Shown here piece after piece: positions 8,832 to 18,241 of a DNA stretch of 64,000 bases. A program made the position numbers and the translations under genes. Source of the DNA: Marinobacterium mangrovicola (GTDB taxonomy: Bacteria; Pseudomonadota; Gammaproteobacteria; Pseudomonadales; Balneatricaceae); contig NZ_SMFU01000009.1 of assembly GCF_004339595.1 (NCBI RefSeq), positions 62,001-126,000 of the forward strand, read 5' to 3'. How positions within the stretch are numbered: position 1 is the stretch's first letter; each line of letters begins with the position of its first letter. Below the pieces are notes generated by a model. The model worked only from the letters and a program-made list of their open reading frames with translations. It did no database searches and had not been told where the DNA came from.

Positions 8832-9940
8832 CACCAGCCCATCTCCATGAAGAATAGCGCCGCCACCGCATCAAGCAGGATCACCATAAAGATCGACTGC
8901 ACCACGCTGGAGGTGGTGTGCTGCCCCACGGACTCAGCGCTGCCGCTGACCCGGAACCCCTCCATGCAGCCAATCACTGCGATAACAAAGGCAAACACCG
9001 GGGCTTTCACCATACCGACCAAGTAATGCTTCAGCGGCACATCGGCGAGAATCGACAGATACTGGCTCAGGGCGATATCCAGCGAAACCACCGACACCAG
9101 GGCGCCTCCCACCAGTCCCGAGACCACTGCCACGAAGGTCAGCAGCGGCAGCGTAATCAGCAGCGCCAGCACCCTGGGGACCACCAGCAGTTCGATGGGA
9201 CTGAGTCCCAGGGTTCGCAGGGCGTCGAGCTCTTCATTGGCATTCATGGAACCGATCTGGGCGGTAAAGGCGCTGGCAGTGCGCCCGGCAAGCAGGATAG
9301 ACGCCAGGATCACGCCGAACTCGCGCAGGAAGGAGTAAGCCACCAGGTTAACGGTATAGATCTCAGCGCCAAATTCGCCCAGCACCGTGGCGCCAAGAAA
9401 GGCGACCACCGCGCCGACCAGGAAGGTCAGTAGCGCCACAATCGGCACCGCATTGAGACCGGTCTGATGAATCTGGTTCACCAGCGCCGTCATGCGCCAG
9501 CGTGAGGGTCGCGGCAGCACTGTGGCCAGCGTCTGCAGCACGTAACCGACAAAGCCGCTCAGCTGCCAGAAATGCCGCGCCAGTGTCTCGGTTTGCTGCC
9601 CCAACAGCTCCAGCGCCTGAATCAGTGCATTAGGAGATTTTTGTCGCGCAGCCGGCTCGCGCCCCATGGCGCGGGTCAGGGTTTCCAGCAGCGCCTTGCG
9701 CTCCGGCTGCAGCTCGGCATCGCTGCTGATGATCTGCTGCAGCCGCTCCACACCCAGCCAGCGGATCAGCAGCGTCGCCCCGGCGGTATCCAGGGCGCTG
9801 ATCTGTTTCAGACAGAGATCGCCCTCTGGCGCCGGAGACTGAGCCAGCAGGCGCTTGATCTGGGCGTGCCGCGACAGCGTCCACTCACCGAGCAGTCGTG
9901 TTGTTGCACCCTGTTCTATTCCAGGCTCGGCCTGATCCAT
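8831..9940 (-). CDS. MlaE-like lipid ABC permease with N-terminal STAS-like domain
   Basis: 369-residue permease of the MlaE family. Residues ~1-110 form a STAS-like domain (LKQISALDTAGATLLIRWL), which in E. coli is the separate protein MlaB; residues ~150-369 are the five-helix MlaE core (VPIVALLTFLVGAVVAFLGA, EFGVILASILLAGRTASAFTAQIGSM). First gene of the MlaE-MlaF-MlaD-lipoprotein operon. Such STAS-MlaE fusions are known in other bacteria. It lacks a neighbouring MlaC or MlaA gene, so this is likely a second, non-canonical MCE system. Confidence 0.9.
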   Translation of the reverse strand: MDQAEPGIEQGATTRLLGEWTLSRHAQIKRLLAQSPAPEGDLCLKQISALDTAGATLLIRWLGVERLQQIISSDAELQPERKALLETLTRAMGREPAARQKSPNALIQALELLGQQTETLARHFWQLSGFVGYVLQTLATVLPRPSRWRMTALVNQIHQTGLNAVPIVALLTFLVGAVVAFLGATVLGEFGAEIYTVNLVAYSFLREFGVILASILLAGRTASAFTAQIGSMNANEELDALRTLGLSPIELLVVPRVLALLITLPLLTFVAVVSGLVGGALVSVVSLDIALSQYLSILADVPLKHYLVGMVKAPVFAFVIAVIGCMEGFRVSGSAESVGQHTTSSVVQSIFMVILLDAVAALFFMEMGW

Positions 9941-10017
9941 CAGCGGCTTCCGTTTCTGAACTGTTTAGGTCCCATTTTCGCGATGCTCTGTGCCCGCTTC
10001 AAGCCGGGTCACGGCCC

Positions 10018-10046
10018 TGTAATCGACCTCTCCCAGACTGTATAAT
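10018..10046 (+). promoter_or_regulatory. Candidate valS promoter
   Basis: A perfect TATAAT (10041-10046) with TGTAAT 17 bp upstream (10018-10023) lies about 140 bp before the valS ATG, in the gap between divergently transcribed genes. The leader between promoter and gene has no assigned structure. Confidence 0.5.
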
Positions 10047-10184
10047 GCCCGGTTTCGACCAAGTTGCCGACGCCCGGTGCTCCAAAGGCCTGACAGTGTG
10101 CACTTTACAGTAGCGCGATCAGTTACGCCCAGCCCGCGTCAGACAGCCATCCGAGCGGCCAAAACGATCAGAGATACGGACCCA

Positions 10185-13040
10185 ATGGACAAGACTTACC
10201 AGCCACACGAGATTGAAAAATCCTGGTACCAGACCTGGGAAGAGAAGGGCTACTTCGCGCCCTCCGGTGAAGGCGACGCCTACAGCATCATGATCCCGCC
10301 GCCCAACGTCACCGGCAGCCTGCACATGGGTCACGCCTTCCAGCACACTATCATGGATTCTCTGGTCCGCTACCGTCGTATGCAGGGCCGCAACACCCTG
10401 TGGCAGGTCGGTACCGACCACGCCGGTATCGCCACCCAGATGGTGGTAGAGCGCAAGCTGGCCGCAGAAACCGGCGAGAGCCGCTACGACCTGGGCCGCG
10501 ATGCGTTTATCGAAAAGGTCTGGGAGTGGAAGGATCAGTCCGGTGGCACCATCACCGGTCAGATGCGTCGCCTGGGTAACTCGGTCGACTGGCCCACCGA
10601 ACGTTTCACCATGGACTCCGGTTTCTACCACGCGGTGCAGGAAGTGTTTATCCGCCTGCACGATGAAGGTCTGATCTACCGCGGCAAGCGCCTGGTCAAC
10701 TGGGATCCGAAACTGCACACCGCCATCTCCGACCTGGAAGTGGAGAACCGCGAAGTCAAAGGCAAGATGTGGTACCTGCGCTACCCGCTGGCCGATGGCG
10801 AAAAGACCAAAGATGGCCTGGACTACATCGTTGTCGGTACCACCCGTCCGGAAACCCTGCTCGGTGATACCGGCGTTGCGGTTAACCCGGAAGATGAGCG
10901 TTACGACAACCTGGTCGGCAAGTTCATCGAGCTGCCGCTGACCGGCCGCCGCATCCCCATCGTGGCCGATGAGCACGCCAGCATGGAGAAAGGCACCGGC
11001 TGCGTGAAGATCACCCCGGCGCACGACTTCAACGACTACCAGGTAGGTCAGCGTCAGCAGCTGCCGATGATCAACGTGCTGACCCTGAACGCCGATATCC
11101 GCGACGAAGCCCAGGTGTTCAACTTCGACGGCACCGTCAACAACGAACTGGACCCGAGCCTGCCGGAAAAATACCACGGTATGGAGCGCTTCGCGGCGCG
11201 CAAACAGGTCGTTGCCGATATGGAAGAAGCGGGTCTGCTGGTCAAGATCGACGAAAACGATATGACCGTGCCCTACGGCGACCGTGGCGGCGTGGTGATC
11301 GAGCCGATGCTGACCGACCAGTGGTTCTGCGATGCCAAGACCCTGGCCAAGCCTGCGATCAAGGCGGTTGAGGATGGCGATATCAAGTTCGTCCCCAAAC
11401 AGTACGAAAACATGTACTTCGCCTGGATGCGCGATATCCAGGACTGGTGTATCTCCCGTCAGCTCTGGTGGGGTCACCGTATTCCGGCGTTCTATGACGA
11501 TGCCGGCAACGTCTACGTCGCCGCCTCCGCCGAAGCGGCCCGCGAAAAATACGGCCTGGACCTGGAGCTTGAACTGCGTCAGGACGATGACGTCCTCGAC
11601 ACCTGGTTCAGCTCTGCACTGTGGACCTTCGGCACCCTGGGCTGGCCGGAAAACACCGACCGCCTGAAGACATTCCACCCGTCCGATACGCTGGTCACCG
11701 GCTTCGACATCATCTTCTTCTGGGTTGCACGCATGATCATGTTCACGCTGCACTTCATGAAAGACGAGGATGGCAAGCCGCAGGTACCGTTCAAGAACGT
11801 GTACGTTACCGGCCTGATCCGCGACGAAAGCGGCGACAAGATGTCCAAGTCCAAGGGCAACGTGCTCGACCCGCTGGATATGATCGACGGTATCGGCCTG
11901 CCGGAACTGCTGGAAAAACGTACCGGCAACATGATGCAGCCGCAGCTGGCCGAAAAGATCGGCAAGCGTACCGAGAAGCAGTTCCCGGAAGGGATCGCCG
12001 CACACGGTACCGACGCCCTGCGTTTCACCCTGGCAGCGCTGGCCTCCACCGGCCGCGATATCAACTGGGATATGAAGCGTCTGGAAGGCTACCGTAACTT
12101 CTGTAACAAGATCTGGAACGCTGCCCGCTACGTGCAGATGAACACCGAAGGCGAAGACTGCGGTCAGAGCGGTGGCGACGTGGATCTGTCCCTGGCGGAT
12201 CGCTGGATCATCAGCGAACTGCAGCGCGCAGAAAGCACCGTTACCAAGCATATGGACGAGTTCCGCTTCGACCTGGCTGCGCAGACCATCTACGACTTCG
12301 TCTGGAACCAGTACTGCGACTGGTACCTGGAGCTGTCCAAGCCAGTACTCTGGGATGAAAACGCCTCCGCCGAAGCCAAGCGCGGCACTCGCCGCACCCT
12401 GGTACGCGTACTGGAAGCGATCCTGCGTCTGGCGCACCCGATCATGCCGTTCCTTACCGAAGAGATCTGGCAGGCGATCAAGGAACTGGCCGGCACCGAT
12501 GGCGACACCATCATGCTGAAGTCCTACCCTGTTGCCGAAGAGAGCAAGATCGACGCTCAGGCGGAAACCGATATCGAATGGCTCAAGGGCGTAATCACCG
12601 GCGTACGCAACATCCGCGGCGAGATGAAGATCGCCCCGTCCCAGGATCTGGACCTGCTGTTCGCCCACGGCGAAGCTGACGACAAGCGCCGCATGGAAGA
12701 CAATGCCACCTTCCTGAAGAAACTGGCCAAGCTCAGCTCCCTGACCTGGCTGGACAACCCGGAAGACGCGCCGATGTCCGCCACTCAGCTGGTCGGCAAG
12801 ATGGAAGTATTGGTGCCGATGGCTGACCTGATCGACAAGGAAGCGGAACTGGCGCGTCTGCAGAAAGAGATCGACCGCCTGACCGGCGAGATCAAGCGTG
12901 TGGAAGGCAAGCTGTCGAACGAGAAATTCGTCGCCAATGCGCCGGAAGCCGTGGTCGCCAAGGAGCGCGAGAAGATCGCCGCTGCACAGGAATCCCAGAC
13001 CAAGCTGCAGGAGCAGTACGCCAAGATCGAGGCGCTTTAA
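10185..13040 (+). CDS. valS: Valine--tRNA ligase
   Basis: 951-residue class I aminoacyl-tRNA synthetase that charges tRNA-Val. HIGH-type motif HMGH at residues 47-50 within [17 protein letters not shown] at 552-556, editing (CP1) domain between them with [19 protein letters not shown], anticodon-binding helices after about 650, and a C-terminal coiled coil (last ~70 residues, [16 protein letters not shown]). ATG at 10185 gives the [16 protein letters not shown] start typical of the family; the frame is open further upstream but that is leader. Full length, essential, followed by a strong terminator. Confidence 0.98.
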   Translation: MDKTYQPHEIEKSWYQTWEEKGYFAPSGEGDAYSIMIPPPNVTGSLHMGHAFQHTIMDSLVRYRRMQGRNTLWQVGTDHAGIATQMVVERKLAAETGESRYDLGRDAFIEKVWEWKDQSGGTITGQMRRLGNSVDWPTERFTMDSGFYHAVQEVFIRLHDEGLIYRGKRLVNWDPKLHTAISDLEVENREVKGKMWYLRYPLADGEKTKDGLDYIVVGTTRPETLLGDTGVAVNPEDERYDNLVGKFIELPLTGRRIPIVADEHASMEKGTGCVKITPAHDFNDYQVGQRQQLPMINVLTLNADIRDEAQVFNFDGTVNNELDPSLPEKYHGMERFAARKQVVADMEEAGLLVKIDENDMTVPYGDRGGVVIEPMLTDQWFCDAKTLAKPAIKAVEDGDIKFVPKQYENMYFAWMRDIQDWCISRQLWWGHRIPAFYDDAGNVYVAASAEAAREKYGLDLELELRQDDDVLDTWFSSALWTFGTLGWPENTDRLKTFHPSDTLVTGFDIIFFWVARMIMFTLHFMKDEDGKPQVPFKNVYVTGLIRDESGDKMSKSKGNVLDPLDMIDGIGLPELLEKRTGNMMQPQLAEKIGKRTEKQFPEGIAAHGTDALRFTLAALASTGRDINWDMKRLEGYRNFCNKIWNAARYVQMNTEGEDCGQSGGDVDLSLADRWIISELQRAESTVTKHMDEFRFDLAAQTIYDFVWNQYCDWYLELSKPVLWDENASAEAKRGTRRTLVRVLEAILRLAHPIMPFLTEEIWQAIKELAGTDGDTIMLKSYPVAEESKIDAQAETDIEWLKGVITGVRNIRGEMKIAPSQDLDLLFAHGEADDKRRMEDNATFLKKLAKLSSLTWLDNPEDAPMSATQLVGKMEVLVPMADLIDKEAELARLQKEIDRLTGEIKRVEGKLSNEKFVANAPEAVVAKEREKIAAAQESQTKLQEQYAKIEAL

Positions 13041-13055
13041 CACAGCGTTCGTACT

Positions 13056-13086
13056 AAAAAGCCGGGGCATCTGCTCCGGCTTTTTT
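13056..13086 (+). terminator. Intrinsic terminator of valS
   Basis: A-run, then GCCGGGGCA, a 2-nt loop and TGCTCCGGC (9-bp stem with one G-U pair), then six T. It begins 15 bp after the valS stop. Confidence 0.92.
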
Positions 13087-13168
13087 GTTTCTGCTCCTTG
13101 GCATCTTCAGTGCTGGGCTTGAGACCCGCGGCCATTTATAAAGCAGCGGTCGAGGCCGCGCCGCAGGA

Positions 13169-14728
13169 TCAGTGATCCCCGCCAAGATCGGCTGCTATTC
13201 TCGCCTGAGCACAGATTTCCACGCGGTTACGCCCTCCCTCTTTCGCGCGATACAGCGCTCGATCAACCCTTTGCAGCAGCTGCTCAGCCGTTTCACCCGG
13301 CAGCCACTGGGCAGCGCCGATACTCAGCGTGCCCACACTGCCCAATGGGTCGATCGCCTTCACCTCATCGCTGCGCAGGCCGTCTACCAGCTTGCGCAGT
13401 TTTTCGGCGAGATCACTGGCACCCTTCAGATCGAGATCCGGACACAGCAGCATGAACTCCTCGCCGCCCCAGCGCGCGATGATATCGCTGCTACGACAGT
13501 TATCACGGAAAGCCTCCGCCACTGAGCATAGATGTTCGTCACCCTTGCTGTGCCCAAGCCTGTCATTGATCCGCTTGAACTGGTCCAGATCAATCAGCAA
13601 CACGCTCAGCTCACCGCCATGACGATAGATCCGCGCCATGGCATGCTGCATTGAAGCGGTCAGGAAACGGCGGTTCTTAAGGCCTGTCAACTGATCGGTC
13701 ACCGCCAGATGTTCAAGTTCATCCATCTGGCGCTCCAGTGTCTGTGCCATACCGGAGATCGCCTGCGCCACCCGGCTCACCTCTTCCGGCGCATCGCGGA
13801 AATCATGTCCCAGGGTTTTGCGGATCACTCCCAGATCGACACTGCCCACCGACAGCTGCTGCAGCTCGTCGACCAGCTCAGCATAAGGGCGCAGATAGCG
13901 GCGTAAAATCCACATCAGCAAGATAGGCAAGAGGATCAGCAGCACCGCGAACAGGATCAACAGCTGCCGCGCCAGGCTATCCACGGAATGAATGCCACGG
14001 TCGGGCCAGAGCAGAATCTGCGCTTCTTCCACGACCAGGCCTGCACTGCGACCGCCAAAGCCCATGGGCACGACCCGCCGAACCGTTTCCGGTCTTGTGC
14101 CTTCTGTCTCGTCGAACGATGAGAAACGCTGACCGCCGATCTGAATCTCAATATCTGCACCGGTCCCCAGCACCAACTGTTTTAGCCGCTCTGGCGTAAC
14201 CTTGACCTGACTGACGACGATGCCGATGGGAATCTCCTGGTACTGCAGCACAGGTCTGGCAATGAGGTAATAAAAGCCATCCTCCTGCTGAAAAAGCCCG
14301 GCAACCCTATCTCCGGCTTGCACCCCATCCACCAGTAACTGGCTGATTTCGTCTTGTTCGCTGAGGTCATCGCCAAAACGGTAGCGATCATCAGAACGAC
14401 TCAACACCCGGCCTTGCAGATCCAGATAGATGATGCGACTTAGCTGCAGCGGTTCGTATTGCCGGCCCAGTTCGTAGAGCGTATTGACGTTGTGATCCTG
14501 CACCGCGAGTACCGCCTCGCGATTCAACGCCAGTATTTTGCTGGCGGCATCGACACGACTCAGCAGAGTTACTACACGGGCGCGAACAATCTGCTGCAGC
14601 AGTTCATCCTCCTGCTGAATCTGCTCTTCCTGCTTGTCCACCGAGCTAATCAGCAGCCAGACGCCGGCCAGCAGTACTGCGGCCAGGGGCAAAATCGCGG
14701 TGAGAAGAACCTGCCTGACCAGCTTCAT
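13169..14728 (-). CDS. Membrane diguanylate cyclase with periplasmic sensor domain
   Basis: 519-residue c-di-GMP synthase. Transmembrane helix 1 (about 8-28), a periplasmic Cache/CHASE-like sensor (about 30-245, FYYLIARPVLQYQEIPIGIVV is typical), helix 2 (about 255-277), a HAMP-like linker, and a GGDEF domain (about 340-505). The active site is GGEEF at 421-425 and the inhibitory I-site RxxD is present at 412-415, so it should be active and feedback-inhibited. The ATG at 14728 shares one base with the stop of the PhnD-like gene (TGATG), indicating coupled synthesis with a periplasmic binding protein that may deliver the signal. Confidence 0.9.
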   Translation of the reverse strand: MKLVRQVLLTAILPLAAVLLAGVWLLISSVDKQEEQIQQEDELLQQIVRARVVTLLSRVDAASKILALNREAVLAVQDHNVNTLYELGRQYEPLQLSRIIYLDLQGRVLSRSDDRYRFGDDLSEQDEISQLLVDGVQAGDRVAGLFQQEDGFYYLIARPVLQYQEIPIGIVVSQVKVTPERLKQLVLGTGADIEIQIGGQRFSSFDETEGTRPETVRRVVPMGFGGRSAGLVVEEAQILLWPDRGIHSVDSLARQLLILFAVLLILLPILLMWILRRYLRPYAELVDELQQLSVGSVDLGVIRKTLGHDFRDAPEEVSRVAQAISGMAQTLERQMDELEHLAVTDQLTGLKNRRFLTASMQHAMARIYRHGGELSVLLIDLDQFKRINDRLGHSKGDEHLCSVAEAFRDNCRSSDIIARWGGEEFMLLCPDLDLKGASDLAEKLRKLVDGLRSDEVKAIDPLGSVGTLSIGAAQWLPGETAEQLLQRVDRALYRAKEGGRNRVEICAQARIAADLGGDH

Positions 14729-15642
14729 CAAGGCTCCACAGCAGATCCGGCAAGCGCCCGTTTCAACGGCAGATAGAACTCGGCGGAACGCTGTTCAAAA
14801 CCGGCAGCGGGCCAGGCGAGGTTTTGCTGAATAGCAAGGTTAACGGGATGGTCGCCACTGCCAATATCCAGCAGAGCCTGGCGCACTTGAGCGACGGTAT
14901 CCGGCGATAGATCAAACGCAGCCACAATGGCATCCAGCGGAATCGGGTCAGACCAGGCCAGCACCTGCAACTGGCCGGGGTATTCAGCCATCGCGGTGTA
15001 ATAGGTGCCGTCGGACACCGCCCCCGCATGAACAGAGCCGGCGAGCAGCGCTTCAATCACACTGCGATGGGTGCCCAGAAAATAGGTATCTGAGAAAAAC
15101 TGCTCCGGGTCGATCTGCTGCTGTTCCAGCATCATCCGGGGATAGGCATGGCCCGATGTGGAATCCGGGTCCGTAAAACCGAATCGTTTGCCCTGAAGAT
15201 CGGTCAGCCCGGAATAACCGGAGCTTGCCAGCGCCAGTATTACGGCACGGTAAAAGGCATGAACCTCACCGCTCTCCTTGGAACGCTCACGGTAAGTCGC
15301 GATGTATTGTGGGCTGCGTTCACTATCGAAGGTGCTGACGTAGTTGGCAGAACCGATCCAGGCCAGATCCACGGTCCCCTCATCAAGCCGCCGCGCCAGC
15401 TCAGCGTAATCCCGCGTCACGATCAAATTGACCCTGACGCCCAGTCGCGTCTCAAGGTATTGAGCCAGCGGCGAGAACGCCTGATGGATGCTGGCCGCAT
15501 CGCCGAACGGATAGGTGGCCAGGCTGATGCTTGCCGGGTTCTGTGGACGAGTCTCAGCCTTGAGCACGCCCACCGCCAGCAGCATCAACACTGATATAAG
15601 AAAAAGAAATCGGCTGCTTAAGCCGCGCAAGCGCCATGCCAT
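14728..15642 (-). CDS. PhnD-like periplasmic phosphate/phosphonate-type binding protein
   Basis: 304-residue periplasmic binding protein of the PhnD (phosphate/phosphite/phosphonate-binding) family. Signal peptide at residues 1-28 ending near LKAETRPQ, then the two-lobe fold with VRVNLIVTRDYAELARRL, VDLAWIGSANYV, GKRFGFTDPDSTSGHAYPRMML and AGAVSDGTYY, all typical of PhnD. No permease or ATPase accompanies it; instead the next gene is a membrane diguanylate cyclase with which it overlaps. It therefore probably works as a ligand receptor rather than in transport. Ligand unknown. Confidence 0.85.
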   Translation of the reverse strand: MAWRLRGLSSRFLFLISVLMLLAVGVLKAETRPQNPASISLATYPFGDAASIHQAFSPLAQYLETRLGVRVNLIVTRDYAELARRLDEGTVDLAWIGSANYVSTFDSERSPQYIATYRERSKESGEVHAFYRAVILALASSGYSGLTDLQGKRFGFTDPDSTSGHAYPRMMLEQQQIDPEQFFSDTYFLGTHRSVIEALLAGSVHAGAVSDGTYYTAMAEYPGQLQVLAWSDPIPLDAIVAAFDLSPDTVAQVRQALLDIGSGDHPVNLAIQQNLAWPAAGFEQRSAEFYLPLKRALAGSAVEP

Positions 15643-15725
15643 TCAGCTGTTCTCCAGGCATCGCGCCTATAACAGAAACCACTAAAGTGTATCGCCTTAG
15701 CTTGGGTATTAAAACTGCGACATTA

Positions 15726-16643
15726 CTAACTTGCAGGCGAACTACTATAACTTGGCGGCTCTTTATCTAACTCAAGATAGGGCAGCCAGTACCAGTGCTC
15801 CGGCCACTGCCGAACCCAGCGATCCAGAGCTTCATCCATCTGCCTGGCTAACTTGAGAGCTTGAGGTTTGGCTGCTTCATCCTCTGATACTTTCATCAAG
15901 GGTTCTACCACCACTTTGTAGCTTCCGTTCTCCGATGGCTCTACGTAAGCAGGCAAAATATCCATTTGGTGTTTAACCGCCATCCTGGCAGCAAACCATA
16001 AATTTCCGGTGTAGAACGGGCTACGTCCCAAGCTGGGGGCCCATACATAATCATGCTTCTCTTCATCGACGAAAATCAGCAGATTTTTACCCTCAGCTAT
16101 TGCCCGATTAATTTTTCGCAGGCTGGAGCTTGTATCTGTCGGAAGGAGGACGCTGCCCTCCGGTTCTGCAGAGTACCATCCCATGCGAGCCTCACAGACC
16201 AACTTGGTCCTAACACGACTCTTCAGTGGCAAGTAAAGCACTCGCCAAGGCCCCTTGATCTCATGCTTGATCAAATGACCAATCATTTCCCAGTTGGATA
16301 GATGTGCGCTGACCATGATTACCGGACGGTCTATCTGTGCCAGGTGCTCTTTTCCCTGAACTTCCACTCTTCCGTTGGCATCCAGCCGGTGCAGCACCGG
16401 TATCTCTGCGTATAGCCGGCCGATACGCCGGGTGTAATCAATGATCCGCTGCTCCCTTTCTTCTGACGAATCAACACCACTAAGCCGCCTCATATTGTCA
16501 TGCAGGCGCGCGACCCACTTCCGCTTAGCCACAATAGCTTTACGCCCGCTGCGCGCACCTAATGCCTCACCTATCTTCCTTACCCAACTCAAGGGCAGAT
16601 AAGAAAATGAGCGAGCAAGGAACAGTTCTATCTGCTCTTTCAT
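15726..16643 (-). CDS. LpxL/HtrB-like lipid acyltransferase
   Basis: 305-residue member of the lysophospholipid/lipid A acyltransferase (LpxL/HtrB) superfamily, inner-membrane associated. The catalytic HxxxxE-type motif is visible as His114 with NWE at 117-119 in SAHLSNWEMIGH, followed by a second block with FVDEEKHDYVWAPSLGRSPF. The ATG at 16643 overlaps the P450 stop by one base (TAATG), so the two are one operon. True lipid A acyltransferase genes usually stand alone; the P450 partner suggests an acyl transfer to or from an oxidised lipid or secondary metabolite (inference). Acyl donor and acceptor cannot be read from sequence. Confidence 0.78.
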   Translation of the reverse strand: MKEQIELFLARSFSYLPLSWVRKIGEALGARSGRKAIVAKRKWVARLHDNMRRLSGVDSSEEREQRIIDYTRRIGRLYAEIPVLHRLDANGRVEVQGKEHLAQIDRPVIMVSAHLSNWEMIGHLIKHEIKGPWRVLYLPLKSRVRTKLVCEARMGWYSAEPEGSVLLPTDTSSSLRKINRAIAEGKNLLIFVDEEKHDYVWAPSLGRSPFYTGNLWFAARMAVKHQMDILPAYVEPSENGSYKVVVEPLMKVSEDEAAKPQALKLARQMDEALDRWVRQWPEHWYWLPYLELDKEPPSYSSSPAS

Positions 16644-18091
16644 TACATATCCGCCTTGGTGCGCGGGACCAGGATCATCGGCAAGCCGCCTTTAGGCCGC
16701 AGCGTTAAACGGCACTCTATATCTACCTCGTGATCTGGCTTCAGCCGAGCTTCGAAGCGCTGAGCAAGTGTTGCCAAACAGAGAATGCCTTCGGTTAGCC
16801 CGAAACGCAGCCCAAGGCAGACACGATGCCCAACACTAAACGGCAGATAGACGAACTTATCAGGCCTCGGCTGATCCGGCATAAACCGTTCCGGTATAAA
16901 TTGGTTTGGCTTTTCCCAGAACCGCTCATGACGATGCAGTAACCAGGGAACGACGAGAATAATTGATCCCGGGTGAATCTCTTTACCACGAATGCTGTCT
17001 TCAGCCCTCGCCTGGCGACTTAGCAGAGGTACCGGCGGATAAAGACGCATCGACTCTTCGAACACGGCACGGGTATAAGGCAGGTTGGGTACATCATCCA
17101 ATGAAGGTGTGCGCCCCTTAAGAACGCGGTCCAGCTCTTCGTGCAGCTTCGCTGCGGCTCTTGGATTGTGGTCCAAAAGGTACCAGGTCCAGGCAAGAGA
17201 GTTAGCTGTCGTCTCATGCCCGGCCATGAACATGACAATCGCCTCATTACGCGCCGCTAGGTGATTCAGCGGACAACGTTTCTGACCACTTTTTTTGCCG
17301 TTGTAACCATTCAGCAGAACACTCAGCAGAGTAGCCTCATTGCGGGATGGCTCCGCCTGATGCCGTTCGATTATATTGTCGATGACAGCCTGGACCTGGC
17401 CCGCCGCGCGAATTGCTTTTAAGCGTGTAAACGGATTACTTAACCAACGTAAATAAGGCAAGCCAAAGGTATCGGCGAGGCTCATCTGTTCAATCAACTG
17501 CTGGTATTGAGTGAAACCCTTAACGACCTGGGACGCTTCCTCCTCAGATGTATCGTCACCAAAAATCGTTCGACCGATAATCCGAGAGGTGAGGTTAGCC
17601 ATTTCACTGAGCATATCGATCGGCGTTTCTGAACCCGCCCGCTCCCAGGATTCCACCATCTGTTGCGCCGAGTTGACCATAACCTCAGCAAACCCTGGCA
17701 GGAGTTCTGCCTCAAAGGCTGGGGCGCAGGCCTTTCTTCTTTCCTTCCAAAGCTCTCCATCACTAACAAACAAACCATCCCCGAGCAGAGGCTCTAACGC
17801 ACGCCGCATCTGAGGACTTTTTTGATCGTAATTGGAGTGTTCTTCGAGAAAAACCCGCTTCACTGTATCCGGCGAATTGCAGACGAAATAATGCTGATTC
17901 AGCAGCTGCATAGAGAAAGTTAAGCCGTTATATGCTCGATCCGGCCATACACTTAACAAGTTATTCCGTAACTCCGTCAGGGAGCTAAGGCTTCCTTTCC
18001 AGGTTTTGGGTCGATTTACATTGACCGGTTCGGATTCCAATACATCGTTCAATGAACCTTCAACCCTGGCTACATCATCAATGACTGCCAT
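16643..18091 (-). CDS. Cytochrome P450 monooxygenase
   Basis: 482-residue heme-thiolate monooxygenase. I-helix oxygen-activation motif AGHETT at 290-295, ExxR at 346-349, PERF at about 400-403 and heme loop FSVGHRVCLG at 418-427 with ligand Cys425. WKERRKACAPAF near residue 115 matches the C-helix of E-class (fatty-acid/CYP4/102-like) P450s more than typical small bacterial P450s. No membrane anchor and no ferredoxin or reductase gene nearby, so electrons must come from proteins encoded elsewhere. GC content looks lower than in neighbouring genes by eye, hinting at horizontal acquisition. Translationally coupled to the LpxL-like acyltransferase. Confidence 0.95.
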   Translation of the reverse strand: MAVIDDVARVEGSLNDVLESEPVNVNRPKTWKGSLSSLTELRNNLLSVWPDRAYNGLTFSMQLLNQHYFVCNSPDTVKRVFLEEHSNYDQKSPQMRRALEPLLGDGLFVSDGELWKERRKACAPAFEAELLPGFAEVMVNSAQQMVESWERAGSETPIDMLSEMANLTSRIIGRTIFGDDTSEEEASQVVKGFTQYQQLIEQMSLADTFGLPYLRWLSNPFTRLKAIRAAGQVQAVIDNIIERHQAEPSRNEATLLSVLLNGYNGKKSGQKRCPLNHLAARNEAIVMFMAGHETTANSLAWTWYLLDHNPRAAAKLHEELDRVLKGRTPSLDDVPNLPYTRAVFEESMRLYPPVPLLSRQARAEDSIRGKEIHPGSIILVVPWLLHRHERFWEKPNQFIPERFMPDQPRPDKFVYLPFSVGHRVCLGLRFGLTEGILCLATLAQRFEARLKPDHEVDIECRLTLRPKGGLPMILVPRTKADM

Positions 18092-18241
18092 CAGCGCGTG
18101 TCTCTTTATTGAATTATTAGGACGAATTACGCTTGCGGAGGAGCTGGATTAGCGGCTGCTTAAGAGCAGCCACTAATCTGCGCCAACCTAACAATTGGCT
18201 GATTATTGCACGTTAGTCACGGGACTGGAGCCCGCTAAGCT

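Noticed and set aside
10119-13070. A 983-codon open frame antisense to valS
   Set aside because: It mirrors the highly GC-biased codons of valS, has no ribosome site and no recognisable domains; its protein is low-complexity in character.
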